A stretch of 64,000 bases of DNA. Source: Lomentospora prolificans (lineage: Eukaryota; Ascomycota; Sordariomycetes; Microascales; Microascaceae). The stretch spans positions 3,844,001-3,908,000 of the forward strand of contig JARFXM010000003.1 of assembly GCA_029532625.1 (NCBI GenBank), in the 5' to 3' direction. The stretch's first letter is position 1. Each line of letters starts with the position of its first letter. Both the position numbers and the translations under genes were made by a program. Positions 34,095 through 46,173 of the stretch are shown one piece after another. The notes beneath the pieces were generated by a model. The model searched no databases and had not been told where the DNA came from. It saw only the letters and a program-made list of their open reading frames with translations.

Positions 34095-36208
34095 TTAGGC
34101 GAGCTCACCAATACCAAGGTGCTCAGGGTCGGCCTTGACGATACGCATGGTGTTGGTGTTACCCATACCGCCGCGCCAGCCCTGCACCACGACAATGATC
34201 TCGCCTCGGGAGAGAACATCCAGTTCAATGGCCCGGGAGACGCCCCACTTGATGCGACGGTCAACATCTTCCTGCCAGTTGACCTTGTTGAAGTCGGGCT
34301 TCTCCTCAGGGAAGAAGAAAGGGTACACGCCACGGTTCAAGTGGCCGCATCGCGAAGTGTGAGCGTTGCGCGTGATCATGATGATGGGGCAGACTGGCCT
34401 GTACTTGGCGAGGAGACGGGCCGAGTTTCCGGAAGTGGAAAGAACGACAATAGCTCCGGCGCCGAGATCGAGGGAGGCACGCACGGCCGCCATAGAGACG
34501 GACTCGGTGGTGGAGATAGGGCCGTTGTGAGGAAGAGACACCATCTCCTCGTACAGGCTGATGTAAGGGATCGAGGCCTCTGCGCGGAGGCAGGCATCGC
34601 TCATCTCACGGACTGCGAGTTCAGGGTAGGCGCCCTTTGCGGTCTCACCGCTAAGCATCACGCAATCGGCGCCGTCAGTCACAGCGTTACCGACGTCGCT
34701 GATCTCCGCACGGGTGGGTCGGGGGTTCTTGATCATGCTCTCGAGCATCTCTGTTTGTCGCCTTGTCAGCAAGTCTGCTTTCTCAGGGTTGGTACGGGGA
34801 ATTTATCTGGAAAAGTTCAACATACGGGTGGCGCAGATGACGGGCTTGCCGGCCATGTTGCACATGGCGATAAGCTATCGAAATTTGTTAGCATGGCCAA
34901 CTTTTTTTTTCCAACTAGCCATAGGCGCGCGAGTGCGACGTACCTTCTTCTGGGCGCTGAACACTTCGGCGGCGGGGATCTCGATACCCATGTCACCACG
35001 AGCGACCATGACGCCATCGGTCTCGGCGAGAATGTCCGCAAAGTTGTTGAGGCCCTGACGGTTCTCAATCTTGGCAATGATTTTAATGTGAGCACCGTCC
35101 TCGCCGAGGACGTCGCGGATGTCGCGGATGTCCTGGCCCCTTCGGATGAAAGAGGCAAAAATCATGTCGACATTGTTCTTGACACCGAAGCGCAGATCGT
35201 TCTTGTCCTTCTCGGAGAGAGCGGGAAGATCGATATCGGTGTTGGGAAGGTTGACACCCTTCTTGGACGAGATGAAACCGTTGTTGCGGGCGCGGACCTC
35301 GATGGTCTGCTCATCCTTGATGCTAAGGACGTCGAAGGCGAGGACGCCGTCGTCAACGTAAACGACGCGACCGGGCTCAATCACCTTGGTGATGTTAGTG
35401 TAGTCAACGTACCTAGAACGGCGTTCCCGCAGATTAGCATGGCGTAGCAGGGGATCACCGTTCGGTCTACTTACATGTTCTCGGCATCGCAGCACTTGGC
35501 GTACTTTTCGTCGGTAGTGATGTTCAAGATGGTGCCGGCGGAGATGGGAATGTCCGCGTCGTCCTTGGTGTTACCGGTTCGAATCTCGGGACCCTTGGTA
35601 TCGAGGGCAATGGCGACCTGACGGCCGGCCATAGCCTCCTCCGCAGCGCGGGTATTGTCAATGACGGACTGGTGGTACTCGTAGGTGCCATGAGAGAAGT
35701 TCATGCGGACAATGTTAAGTCCAGCCTTTCAAACCAAGGCGTTAGCAAGCTAAATTTTGGCCCCAAGGGTCTCAATGGCGGTGGGGATCGGCGGGACCAA
35801 TGCATCGCTGCCACGAAATCGCCTAAGCTGGGCAATAGACCCCGGCACACTTCAGGTCCCCCCGCCGCTTCCCCCCTGTGGAGGTATCGAGAAAGGAGAA
35901 TCAAGCCACGGCACAAAAGAGCTAGTCGCGGCAGAAATGAAGCGAGCATGAAATTGCAGTATAGCACTAACCTGACGGAGCCTGTTGATAGCTTCAACAG
36001 AGTTGGTCTTGGGGCCAATGGTGCAGATGATGGAGGTTCTGCGGTAGTTCTTGGCGGGGGTACGAGTGGTGTCGAGATCAGCCAACCAGGCGATGCGGCC
36101 GCCAGTAGCGAGGAGGCTGTTGGAGCTGCCCGCGGCGGGCGCAGGAGGGTTGTTGGGAATGCTCCATGAGTACCTCTTAGATATAGAGTAACGCTTTCCG
36201 TGAGACAT
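34095..36208 (-). CDS. PYK1: Pyruvate kinase
   Basis: Five exons: 36208-35972, 35725-35475, 35412-34944, 34874-34826 and 34750-34095, joining in frame to 553 aa. Family motifs in order: ICTIGPKTNS, RMNFSHG, LDTKGPEIRTG, the signature IIAKIENRQGL (catalytic Lys about K277), MVARGDMGIEIP (metal ligand D303) and [20 protein letters not shown]...MLSGETAKGAYP. It converts phosphoenolpyruvate and ADP to pyruvate and ATP, the last step of glycolysis, in the cytosol. The N terminus carries about 25 more residues than I expect for the family, with KRYS repeats that could be basophilic phosphosites. The TATATA at 36315-36320, about 107 bp upstream of the ATG, is a likely TATA element. Confidence 0.97.
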
Positions 36209-36314
36209 TGTACCGTCGATTTATGAGTTTCTAGAAAAAAGATGAAGCTGGAGGGTGAGGACAGAGTTAGCAAATTAGCTTCCACGGAGAGCTTTGTAGC
36301 GTTTAGCTCTAGGG

Positions 36315-36320
36315 TATATA
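36315..36320 (-). promoter_or_regulatory. Probable TATA box of pyruvate kinase
   Basis: TATATA reads the same on the minus strand and lies about 107 bp upstream of the start codon. That is a usual spacing for a strongly expressed glycolytic gene with a short leader. Confidence 0.45.
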
Positions 36321-37734
36321 GCGGAACGCCACAAAGAAGAGTGCAGCACAGCACGGTGTGGAAAGGATATAAGAGAGGCGTGATGTGATGGCTCTATTGC
36401 AAGAGTAAAGTAGCAGAGAGAGACAGGCAGCTTTCCAGGTGAGAGAAGGATGGGAGAAGCTCTTACTTGGAGGTAAAGTTTGATAGAGAGGAATTAAGGT
36501 AATGATGGTCTCGAGAAGAATATTCAGGAGGAAAAAAAAACCTTGTTGATGTCAAGGAAAATGCCTCGTAAGACCCCACCTAGAATCTAGCAGGAGTACA
36601 ATGATAAGGATGAGAAAAAAGAATCCCTGGGTATGTTTCTCAAGAAGGGAAGCGTGGGAGATATTTTTTTGTTGTGTTTGGCGAGGAAGGCGGAAAAGAA
36701 GTTGGGCTTAGGCGGGGTAATTGTAATAGCATCAAGTAGGTATTTTCTGACAGACATTGGCCACAGAAAGAACGACCGGCCAGACCACACCACACCAGAC
36801 CCAAGAACCCTAGACGCGGTGAGGGACAATTAAGGGACAATGCACAACAAATCTGGTACATCTTGTTACATACCTGGTTCCCCATCATTGTTCCCAACCA
36901 TTGCTCCCATTTGATGACTCTCCTTGAGCTCTTTCCTTCTCAGTAGAACATGTTGAACCAGACAGGGAAGGAGGGGCACAGGTCTACTTCATACAAGTAA
37001 CATGCTGATGCTGGGGAGGTACCTTGGGACATAGCCAACCAACGAGCCAAGCATTATGGTTAAGAGCTGTCCCAAGACCTTAGCCTGCATCAAATATTCC
37101 ATCCACCCACCCAAACCTCGCAGATCTGCCACCGAGCTACCGGGTACTTGACACAGTTGCAAACGAAAACTGAGACTTCTTATCTATCGAGATACGCCGC
37201 AGTCATCAATCATGGAGCCCCTTCTTCTGGAAAGCTGAAAAGAAAAAAACCCCCCCAAGAGCTCTCGATGCAGGCTCCTTTGTCCCTGCGACAAGCTCGC
37301 CTGCGTTGTGTATGCGGTCCGTTCTCGCCCCATTTTACGCAATTCTACCAATGGATCTTCGTTCCTCAGAAATTGTCTCGTCAACGTCCCGCTTCCTCGA
37401 AGCATCCAGTAACATTTCCAGTTTCAGCAACGGGGGGAAAAGGGCACGCGGTCGCCTTGGTCACCAAGGAGAAGATTGTCCGTCCAGCCCTGTGCTCCTG
37501 GGCGTGGCCTGGTCTTTCCTAACCATGACAATCGACCTTTATTCAACGCTTTTGCGCCCACTTTAGATAGACGTCGCACTATCCTCGTACTACATCAGCT
37601 GTAAACTAAATTAGCATGAGGCAACGCCATTGCGTTAGTCAGCCCCGTGCCAAACGCACCGGACCCAGCGTGAAATGGCTCGCCGTTCTTCTTGTGTAAT
37701 AGTGCACAACTTGGTAGGCGAGTGTGCTTTGGAA

Positions 37735-37752
37735 GCTAGCCAGCTGGCTAGC
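37735..37752. repeat. Perfect 18-bp palindrome
   Basis: GCTAGCCAG followed directly by CTGGCTAGC, with no spacer. It could be a binding site for a dimeric factor or chance. Confidence 0.8.
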
Positions 37753-38471
37753 CGCAGTTGGTGTTCAGCGGCTTGGAGCTTTTTGAGGCCAGCCATTACG
37801 AAGTTCCAAGAAAAGATCGATAGGTCTCCACAGCGCGATTCTCTCATACCGAAATCACCACGACCTCATTGCGCCTTTCCCCTCGCTGATCCCTCGAATC
37901 AAGCCCTTTTCTAGTCCCCGTACGTTTTTCAATGCTCAAGCTGCTAGTCGTTAGCACTGCTACCACCCGTACTTCGTATAGGCTATTATTCCCTTCAGCC
38001 CCGTTGAGTCAACCAGTCGCCCGTGCCCTGTCCTTTTGTTTTTCTCTGACATTGCATGTTCTGCCTGGCGCCGAGATATGACCGTATTAGGGATTCGGCC
38101 CACCGACACAGGCCCATCTGGCGGAAAAGGTATCCTTCTGGCCCGAAATCCTCTCCATCCCAAGACCTGCAATATCCGCCGCCATCCCACGCCCCACCAC
38201 TTAGGCTGTCGAGCTTCTTGACGCTAGCACTCGTCTGGCTGCTCGCGCGCACGACGTTGGCTGCTACCTTGGCCCGTTTTTTCTTGTCCCTTCTTGTCAA
38301 ATCGGCCCCTCTAAAAGGGGAGCTTGTTGCTATTACGACACTTATGGACACTCTCGGTGCCGCGACTCCGAGCGAAGGAGGGTCCGCCTTTTTTTTTCCA
38401 GTTCTTTTTGGTCGCCTTGTCACCATTAGCGTTCGAGTGGCAAGGCGTTCTGTAGGTTAGCCACGTTATAT

Positions 38472-38497
38472 ATCCATCCATTGGATCCATCCATTGG
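38472..38497. repeat. Two perfect copies of ATCCATCCATTGG
   Basis: A 13-nt unit repeated directly and without spacer. Minor tandem duplication in non-coding DNA. Confidence 0.8.
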
Positions 38498-39173
38498 ATC
38501 CCTCCCGTTTTGTGAGTACAAACATTGCTGTGAGTGTGTGTGTGTTTGTGTGTAAGTAGCGGAAATATATCTCATCTACTTCATGCCACGAGTGAGCATC
38601 TCATTCCATATCATTAAGCGGCTGAGCATGCAAGGCAGTAGTGAACCTGGCTGGATAATCCCGCGTTCCGGGATGGCATTTTGAGAATATTTTTGATATT
38701 GATACATCTAGGAATACATATATATAACTCAAACACGGATCAATCTTGCTTTTCCGCCACCTTTTCCGGGTATGCTATCCGGGTGTGAGCGAAATTAGGC
38801 AAGCATGTTGTCAACGTCGGCTGCTGCTGTGGCTAGATCATTCTCGATTAACCTCATCGATCCTTGGTTTGGCTTCAGATCTAGTACACGTCTTGACTCT
38901 CTCAACCACTGTCACCAACACTACTCTGATTCTGCTCATGGTGCGGCTGTTGTTGATCCTTTCTATGCGCCTTCGCTTTCTTGTGTATGCAGTACTTGCT
39001 GTGTCCTCCGGCAATGACAGTACGTATGGTATTTCCTTGTGGCACTCCGACTTCGGTGCCGTGATGCTCAAAGAGAAACGCCGTAAAAACAATGTAATCG
39101 GGAAAAAAGAAAAAGGGAAAAGGAGATAGTATGAGCAGGAATCGCCGACCAACGCCTTGGTAAACTCAAGACA

Positions 39174-42100
39174 CTATTCGTGTCGGAATGTACACTGATC
39201 CCCCCTGGCACATGTGCCTTGCTTATAAAACACGCATGGTTTGGTTCCAATGAGGGCCCGGTTGACCGGACGATGGGGTGGGAGACTGCCGGGTGTTTTG
39301 TTCTTCCCTCGGCCACCACCGGCACCTCCGTGCCTGCCATCTCGGTCGCGGTCGCGGTCACGATCCCGATCGCGATCCCGATCCCTTTCTCTACCACGGT
39401 CCCTGTCCCGGTCCCAATCGCGCGAGGGGATGTCGTCGTAATTCAAAGTCATCCCCTGGTCACCGCTGGAGTGCTGCTGCGGAGGTGGCTGCTGTTGTTG
39501 GGACGCCATCTGAGTCAGCATCATGAGCTGCTGGTATGTAGGGTCGTTGGGGTGGATATGTGGAGGTGCGCTTGTTGATCCCGCTGCTGGAGCTACCGCG
39601 TTTGGCTGCGGCTGCGATTGTCCTAGGGCAGTTAAGACAGCCTGAAGCTGGTCGTTGCTGTTGGGTTGTCCCGTTTGAGCAGAGGCAATCGCGGCCGGGG
39701 CCGCCTGTGGAACACTGCCCGCCTGCATCTGCTGTAAAATTGCCATGTACGGTGCGTACGCCTGCTGTTGGGCATAATACGCCGCCCAGGCATCTGCCCC
39801 AGCGTGATTTTGCATTGCCGTAAAGCGTTCAGACTCCACACGGGCTCGTTCCTCTGCTTCCCTCTTGGTTCTTGCCACAGCATCCTTGTTATATCCTAGC
39901 CACCATTCCTTTACCGCCTCCGCGTTGTCCTTGAGCCATTCCGGAGGCTCCGTGGCGGGATAAGGTCCTGTTAACTTAGCGGCAGCCTCTTCTACGGCGT
40001 CAGCGGCATGCTGGACGCGGGGGTCGGGATAGTCTTGGCGACGGTGCGTAGTACGGGCCATCTCCCGCCCGGACCATTGCTTAACTATGTCGCTAGTAAG
40101 GAGCGCAATGACCTGGTCCGCTAACGGCAGTGTCTGGTTCGCTGCGGCGGACAGTGGTTCCAAGGGAAGCCGCGTTGACGCATGGGCGGGGATTTGGCCG
40201 GCAGCGGCGGATGTCCGTAGACTGTCGAGTATGGAATTCACCTGGTTGGCTGGCGTTGACTTGGTGCCAATTCGCTTCATCGCGTACTGCAAAGCCGAAT
40301 CCCGTCCGAATTGCTGTACCTCTTTCCAGCGGCGATGAATTTCTTCGAATCTAGGATCGTCCCGGGGAAGATGCCCGATTTTGGTCTCTACGGCCAGCTC
40401 GGATTTGCCGACGACAGGACTCTTGGGAGTGGGGGGGATATCGGAGATGTCTTGGTAAATAGCGATGAGGACCTTCTGCTCACGCTCAGCCATAAACTTC
40501 TGCTCATCGGTATCTACGACGAGACGGCCTCCTCTGGTAGTGTACGTTTTCATCCTGTAGTCGTCGGGGATATTGGAGAAGTTGACAAGGGTAGGATCGA
40601 GCCAAGGACGATAGGGTAGATCATCCTCTTCATCATCATCCTCTTCTTCAAGGACCTGTCCACGCCTCTTGAGTACCATGCCCTCTCCCTTGTCATCGGC
40701 CGCGTCGCGAGTCATCCGAGAGTCGAACCCGGTATCCTCCTCGTCCTCCTGGTGGAAGTACCGCACCTGCTCGAGCTCATCATCCGCCTTCCAACTAACT
40801 CTCAAGCGCCGACGAGCTTCTTTACGTAACCTCGTCGCCTTTTCGTCGGGAGTTTCCACCCTCTCGCGTTCCTCCTTGGACTCTTTAGCGGTGGGTTTGA
40901 CCTCGGCCTTAGGCGCATTGATAGAATCGAGAAGCGAGGCGATACCTCCAAGAGCGGAGGATGTTGCCGGGGGCTTCGAGACCCTTGTGATCTCCGGCTT
41001 CGATTCTGGCTTGGGAGTCGGTTTCTTCGGCTCAGCTTTGATGCCTGGCTTATCCTCGTCGAGGGCCTTGCTACCGGGATCGGGCTTGACAGACTCAGAT
41101 TTAGTGGCTTCAACCTTTGCTAAAGGTTTCGCTACTGGACGACTCTTTCCAGGCAAAATGCCCACGGGTGGTCGTGGTTTAGGCTGTGCGGACTTCGATG
41201 TCGTCGAGGCTGGCGCAGGTATCGGTTTCGAAAGTCCTTGCGATGAAGAGCCTGGGCCAGATTCAATAGCTTGCTTCTTAACATTGCGGGATTCGGGCTC
41301 TTCGACACGGGTTCGTTTTCCAGGAGGACTGTCAGTCACCGACTTGGATGACGCAAGCTTCGTCTTGGGAGCAGAAACGGACGAAGTGGGTCCGGATTTC
41401 TTTGGTGAAGCCTCGGGTTCCGTGTCCTTGTCCTTCTTGATTCTTGACACAATGGTGGCTAACAATTCCTTGACTTCCGCATCACCTTTATCAGAGAGGC
41501 GCCGTCGGATATTGTCCAAGTTGGTCTGCGACGCAATCTTTTGGGTGATCTTGAAATTGGCAAGAAGTCGAAGCGCGGATTTTAGCATTTGACCCGAGAA
41601 GTCACCAGCTTTGAAACAAGCAATCAGTAGGTTCATGAGGTTAAGAACCAGCTTGCTATGGCCTCCCAGATTTTCCAGAACCACTTCATCGCCGACCTCA
41701 TTAGCGGCGTCTAGCGTACGACAGAGAACTTGTTGCTTCAAGTCGGAGTCGGCCTTCAACTTTGGTACGTCCTCTGTTTTGTTCTCCTTAGTAGCCTGAT
41801 CGAGAGCTTGCCTAGCTCTCATCATCTCCGCCCGGCGGGCTATGATGTATTCACCCGCTTGCTGGACGGCACCGGCCAGGAGCGAAGTAGTGCGGGTGGC
41901 AGACGCGTCGATATGCACAATGCCGATTATATCCCAGGCCGCACCTTCGACGGGATCAAGCGGACGAACTTCAGCGCGGACCTAGTGGAGTAATATTAGA
42001 CACATGCTCAGAATACTACTATGTGATACGATGGGGACATACCGGCTTATTCCGTTCTTCCTCAGCGAGTTTCCGTGCGAGCCTCTCAGCTTTCGCTTTC

Positions 42101-43875
42101 GACGCCTCGTCTGTCTTAAGTTGCTCCTTGAATGCATCTTTGTCAAGGTTTTGTTAGTATAGAGAGCAAAGGCATGTGATTTCAAACGTAAACTTACGAG
42201 GATACTCCGTATATTTAGGACGACGAGGGCCGAGGTCGCTCATCGACTTTTCAAACTGGGCTAAGAGATCCTTGGCGTCTCGTTTTCGGTCCTCTAAACC
42301 GGCTCCGCTATCCGATGGCTTGAATCTGTCCGAAAACTGACCCTGGATCTCACAGGCGAGAGCACGGCCGGACGCAGGAAGAATTGGCTTGCGAGATTGA
42401 GAGGGTAAAGCGACAAGAGGCGCTAGTTTGTCATAGCTCTTGGGGGCTAGTAATGGTTAGTATGTCAAGAAGACAACAACTTGCGGGCCGAGAGTGATTT
42501 GGTTCGACTTACTAGGAAGCTTTATAGAACGACGAGTTATAAGGTACGGGGCGCCTGGAACATTAGGAAATCTAGTCCTTCCACTGGCGGACAATTTCCT
42601 GAAGTCCTCGAGAGCCGCTTGGTCATCCTTTGTCATGGTAGGCTGAAGCGACACTCCTCCTTGATCATTAGCTTTGGGAAGCGTGTCGGTTTGTGAGTCG
42701 CCTGTATCTGCATCGTTCTCCAGGGTTTTCTTGACTGCGCGCTTCCTCTTCTTTGCCACAGGTTCGGTGGAGATATTAGAATCTACGGATGCCTGTGACG
42801 GGCTAGGTGCAGCCGCCTGCTCCACAGTGCGTTTGGTTCCTTGGCTATTGGCGGTGGGTGCAGGAGACTGAAGGCTTGGAGAAGATGAGGGTATGGGCCC
42901 GGATGTACTCCTCCCAGTTTGTGCAAGATTTCCATGTTGCGGAACAGGTACGGGAGACTGCGTGGGCGCAGATTGGTTGAATGATGAGGCATGATGTTGT
43001 AGATACGCCTGAGGGTACTGAGGTTGTGGCTGGTTGAGGTGGCCCTGTGTAGCCGGGCTAAGCTTCTGCTGTGGCGCTATGTGTTGGGGATACGTCGCAT
43101 TCGATTGACCATACAGCTGGCCCTGCGTGATTTGTTGCCGCGTAGGCTGAGTATAAACCTGGTGCTGCTGATAATTCGGCTGCTGCACTTGTTGTTGCGC
43201 CTGGGATTGCGACTGTTGGGGTGCAGAGTGCGTCGGCTGTTGTTGCGGCTGGGTGCTGGCTTGTGACTGCTGATGCTGCTGCTGCTGCTGAGCCTGCTGC
43301 TGCTGGGGAGGGGCTATCTCGTAGGGTTGTCGAGCACTAGGTTGATGGCCTTGGGACCGGCTCATGGGCTGGGAGGGAAACGAGAGGGGTGACTGGTAGG
43401 AATGGTCGTTGCTGGAAGGAAAGGAAAAGCTCTGCTGCTGAAAATTTTGAGCTGGCGACTGGCGCTGATGGGGCTGTATTGGAGAAAAGTCGCCTAGACC
43501 AGCTACTAGATCAAGTTTGCCTTGAGCAAAGAGTTCTTGCTGCATTGCGTCGAAGCTTGGATCCAGGAACTCCTGGCTATTCTGATATGGAGGCAAGCTG
43601 ACTTGGCCCGTGCCAAAGTTACCTGCAGTAAGGGAAGAAGTGCCATTTAGCCCATCACCCAAGAGATGCCCTCCTGCATGTGTAGTAGCTGGATAGAATC
43701 CTGCCCCGTTCGTTGCTGACTGGTCCAAAGAGAACACAGCTGGTCCCGCCATAGGTTGAGACCAGGCTTGTGAGCCATCATCCAGCTGATCAGACTGATC
43801 ATGGAATCCATAGCTCCCCCAGTTGTTATTGTTATCAGAAGATGAACCATTTGGACTTGGATTCCAAGACTGCAT
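39174..43875 (-). CDS. PNUTS/Ppn1-like protein phosphatase 1 regulatory subunit with CCCH zinc finger
   Basis: Four exons: 43875-42513, 42446-42198, 42137-42043 and 41981-39174, joining in frame to 1504 aa. Residues 1-330 are Gln/Pro/Ser-rich with poly-Q runs and look disordered. A helical block resembling a TFIIS N-terminal (LW) domain lies at about 670-755 (VVLENLGGHSKLVLNLMNLL). A long Pro/Lys/Ser linker follows. At about 963-966, RVSW, followed by ADDELEQVRYF and an acidic EDEED run, matches the RVxF-type PP1-binding site of PNUTS. An Arg-Asp dipeptide tract lies near 1430-1455. The last 20 residues are a C-x7-C-x5-C-x3-H finger. PNUTS, fission yeast Ppn1 and the related Ref2 anchor PP1 in the 3'-end processing/termination machinery in the nucleus. 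Orthology is inferred from this domain order. Confidence 0.82.
39343..39423. repeat. Arg-Asp dipeptide-coding repeat in the PNUTS-like gene
   Basis: A CGATCC/CGATCG hexamer-like repeat that on the minus strand encodes alternating Arg-Asp with a few Glu and Gly. RD-rich tracts occur in RNA-associated nuclear proteins such as U1-70K. Confidence 0.8.
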
Positions 43876-46173
43876 CGTGAACACAAGTCCAGGCGGATGA
43901 ATTGTGGAATGGGAGAGTGGCTTGAACAGGTGTCAGCAGCTGATATATGGATGTCAGCTCTAGATGATGGGAACTTGGGAGGAATTACAAATGAAGTCAC
44001 TCAGTAACAAAAGTGAAGATGAAGAGGTACTTCTGCACTAACCTTATATGATAAGATACCTGCCAAGAAGAATATGTGTCAATTAGGAACTTAATAATGA
44101 GACTCGCCATCAGCCAAACATACCTCAAAAGGGGAATAGCCACTAACCCAAGTTAGGAACTAACAGCGCGAGACTGCGCGATGGTATGTCTGGAAAGTTG
44201 CAAAGGAAGAATTAGCATCATTCAAATAGCCGTGTCGCTGTGCTGAAAGAAGTGTCTGAAATTGAAGAAAAGAGTGAGCCCATTTTCGCCGCCACGAAAA
44301 GTGAGGGAAACGTGGTCATAGATTGTCTCCGGCCTTGAGTTCGTGTAGTTTCTCTCGTGAAAGAAAAGACTTTGGCTGAATCGTGGCCTATCGCTTCAGT
44401 AATTGAGGGGGATATCCCATCAATTGATGTGTTTCTGTGGACTCTGGAAGACAGCGTTTTGCCTCGCTCCCCATTCCTCTCGGACCTCGTTATAGCTGAA
44501 GTAACCTATCCAAGCTGAAATTAGGGTCGGTTTGCAAGATTTGCAAGACCCTGTCCCTAGTTGAAGCAAAGAGGCGAGCAAGAACTGAAGAGGTGCTTTT
44601 AGGGGTGGCTCGTGATCCGGCCCATCCCAGCTCTCTCTTGGAGTCTCGCCCCAACCACGAAGAACCCAAAGCGCCACAAGCCTCCGCATGCATGTGAAGT
44701 TATGAGATATTATCATGCTGCTGTCTCGGCCGTACGAGAGCTTCCGAAATTTTCAAAGTTGGACTTGTCCGACCAAGGCGACTATTGCTCATGCTTGTAA
44801 ACAGGAAGCAAAAGAGTATCCAGTCGGTACGCGAGCGTGGGTGATGGAGAGGTGTCTACTCTGTCCTCCATACTCTGCACGCGACACTCTTCTCTGAACA
44901 TCTGTTCTTATAAATTCTCGCACCACGCAGCCATCGTCCGCAATTTAAATATGCAGGGCGATGGAAGAGGCATCCAAGAATAGGACTTCAAGATATCACA
45001 TACAAAGCTGATGAGGTGATGGTCGCTCGAAGACGCGATGGTGGATGTCGACGGGGCAAAGGTTTGGAAAGGATGGAATGGGGATGTTTGGGGGGGTATA
45101 GCGTCTCCAGCCGTGCAAAGGAAGAGCAAGGGTGAGTGCGCCGTGCGGGACCAGAAGAATAACCTACTTGAATTTGTTCCTCCAATCTACAGAGAAAGCA
45201 ACCATTCATAGTGTTGTTTCCCATTTGGCGAGGGCAGTTAAGGTGAGGAAAAGGTTGACGATTACAACATTTGATGGGCGGCTAAGTCGAAGACTTTTTA
45301 AGAAAAAAACCGAGCTGGCGAACCTGATGGGGGCAAATCGCGTCCGGATGCGGGTGTTGGGTTGATCTGGGGGGAAAAGGTTGGGTACAGTGCAGGCAGC
45401 ACGAGACGCGAAAAGGTACAACCAGGTGGTGGCGCCCGACCTGGATGAGAAAATTGCTAGCCAGACACAGCTTCGCAGAGTCGGCAAGAGGGCGAAAACT
45501 CAGGAACACTGGGTCGGAAAAAGAATAGAAGGTGAGCGCGAATATGAAGCGGGGATGAGACGCTTGTCAAATAGTTGTTTACCGCTTGTGAAGTGATGCG
45601 CTTTCGAAGAAAGGGGGTTTGAGTTTGATGTTGATGCGAGTCTGATGGGAGAAGGAGAAGAACAGGAGGCAGGCAGGGAGACGGGGAAAGGGTCCCTGTA
45701 CAAAAGGGGAGCTGGGAGACAAGCCAGCTGGCTCATTCCTGTTTCGAATCGGCCGTCTTAGGTAAAAGCCCAAATGCCAGAGCTCCTGATCCGTGCTTTC
45801 CTTGCTGACATCAACCGTCCCTCTCACAAGAGGAATTCTTCCCCTTCAAATGGTGGAGAGTAGCCGAAGATTTTCCGACCTGACATCACTACAGTCCCGG
45901 GCCTATCGTCTAACACTGTGCTGGAGCATCCTCCGTCTGGCCAGCAGAGCTTCTTCTTTAAGGTGCAGGCGCCCACCAAAAGAGAGATTGCGAATTCGCC
46001 CTCGTCGGACCTGCGCACTTCTATATGCGCGGTCAATGAAGGTAGCTCCTTCGTCCTTATGGTTGCCCATTGACCAAACTAACAGAAGCCAGAACAACAC
46101 CCAAGAACCCCTACCTCGCAGCCACCGCTCCTAATAGAGGTGCCCCTCCTCAAACTGAGAGGAAGATCCCAAT
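43876..46173. other. Divergent region between the PNUTS-like gene and SLY1
   Basis: About 2.3 kb shared upstream region. No open frame shows a known domain. It may hold the long 5' leader of the PNUTS-like gene. Confidence 0.45.

Larger units (their letters stand above)
36209..39173. other. Intergenic region, pyruvate kinase promoter and 3' flank of the PNUTS-like gene
   Basis: About 3 kb. The left part is the pyruvate kinase promoter. One ATG frame of 134 codons (38056-38460, +) encodes a hydrophobic-looking peptide, but the opposite strand is also open there and no family is recognisable. An 18-bp palindrome (37735-37752), a 13-nt direct repeat (38472-38497) and a TG-rich stretch (38529-38553) are present. 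Confidence 0.45.

Noticed and set aside
34880..34900. U6-snRNA-like TTAGCATGG (also near 35431)
   Set aside because: Only nine bases match; they fall in pyruvate kinase introns and no other U6 landmarks are present.
34119..35447. 442-codon open frame on the plus strand
   Set aside because: Antisense shadow of pyruvate kinase; it even runs across that gene's introns.
40669..41592. 307-codon open frame on the plus strand
   Set aside because: Antisense shadow of the long last exon of the PNUTS-like gene; Ser-rich with no domain.
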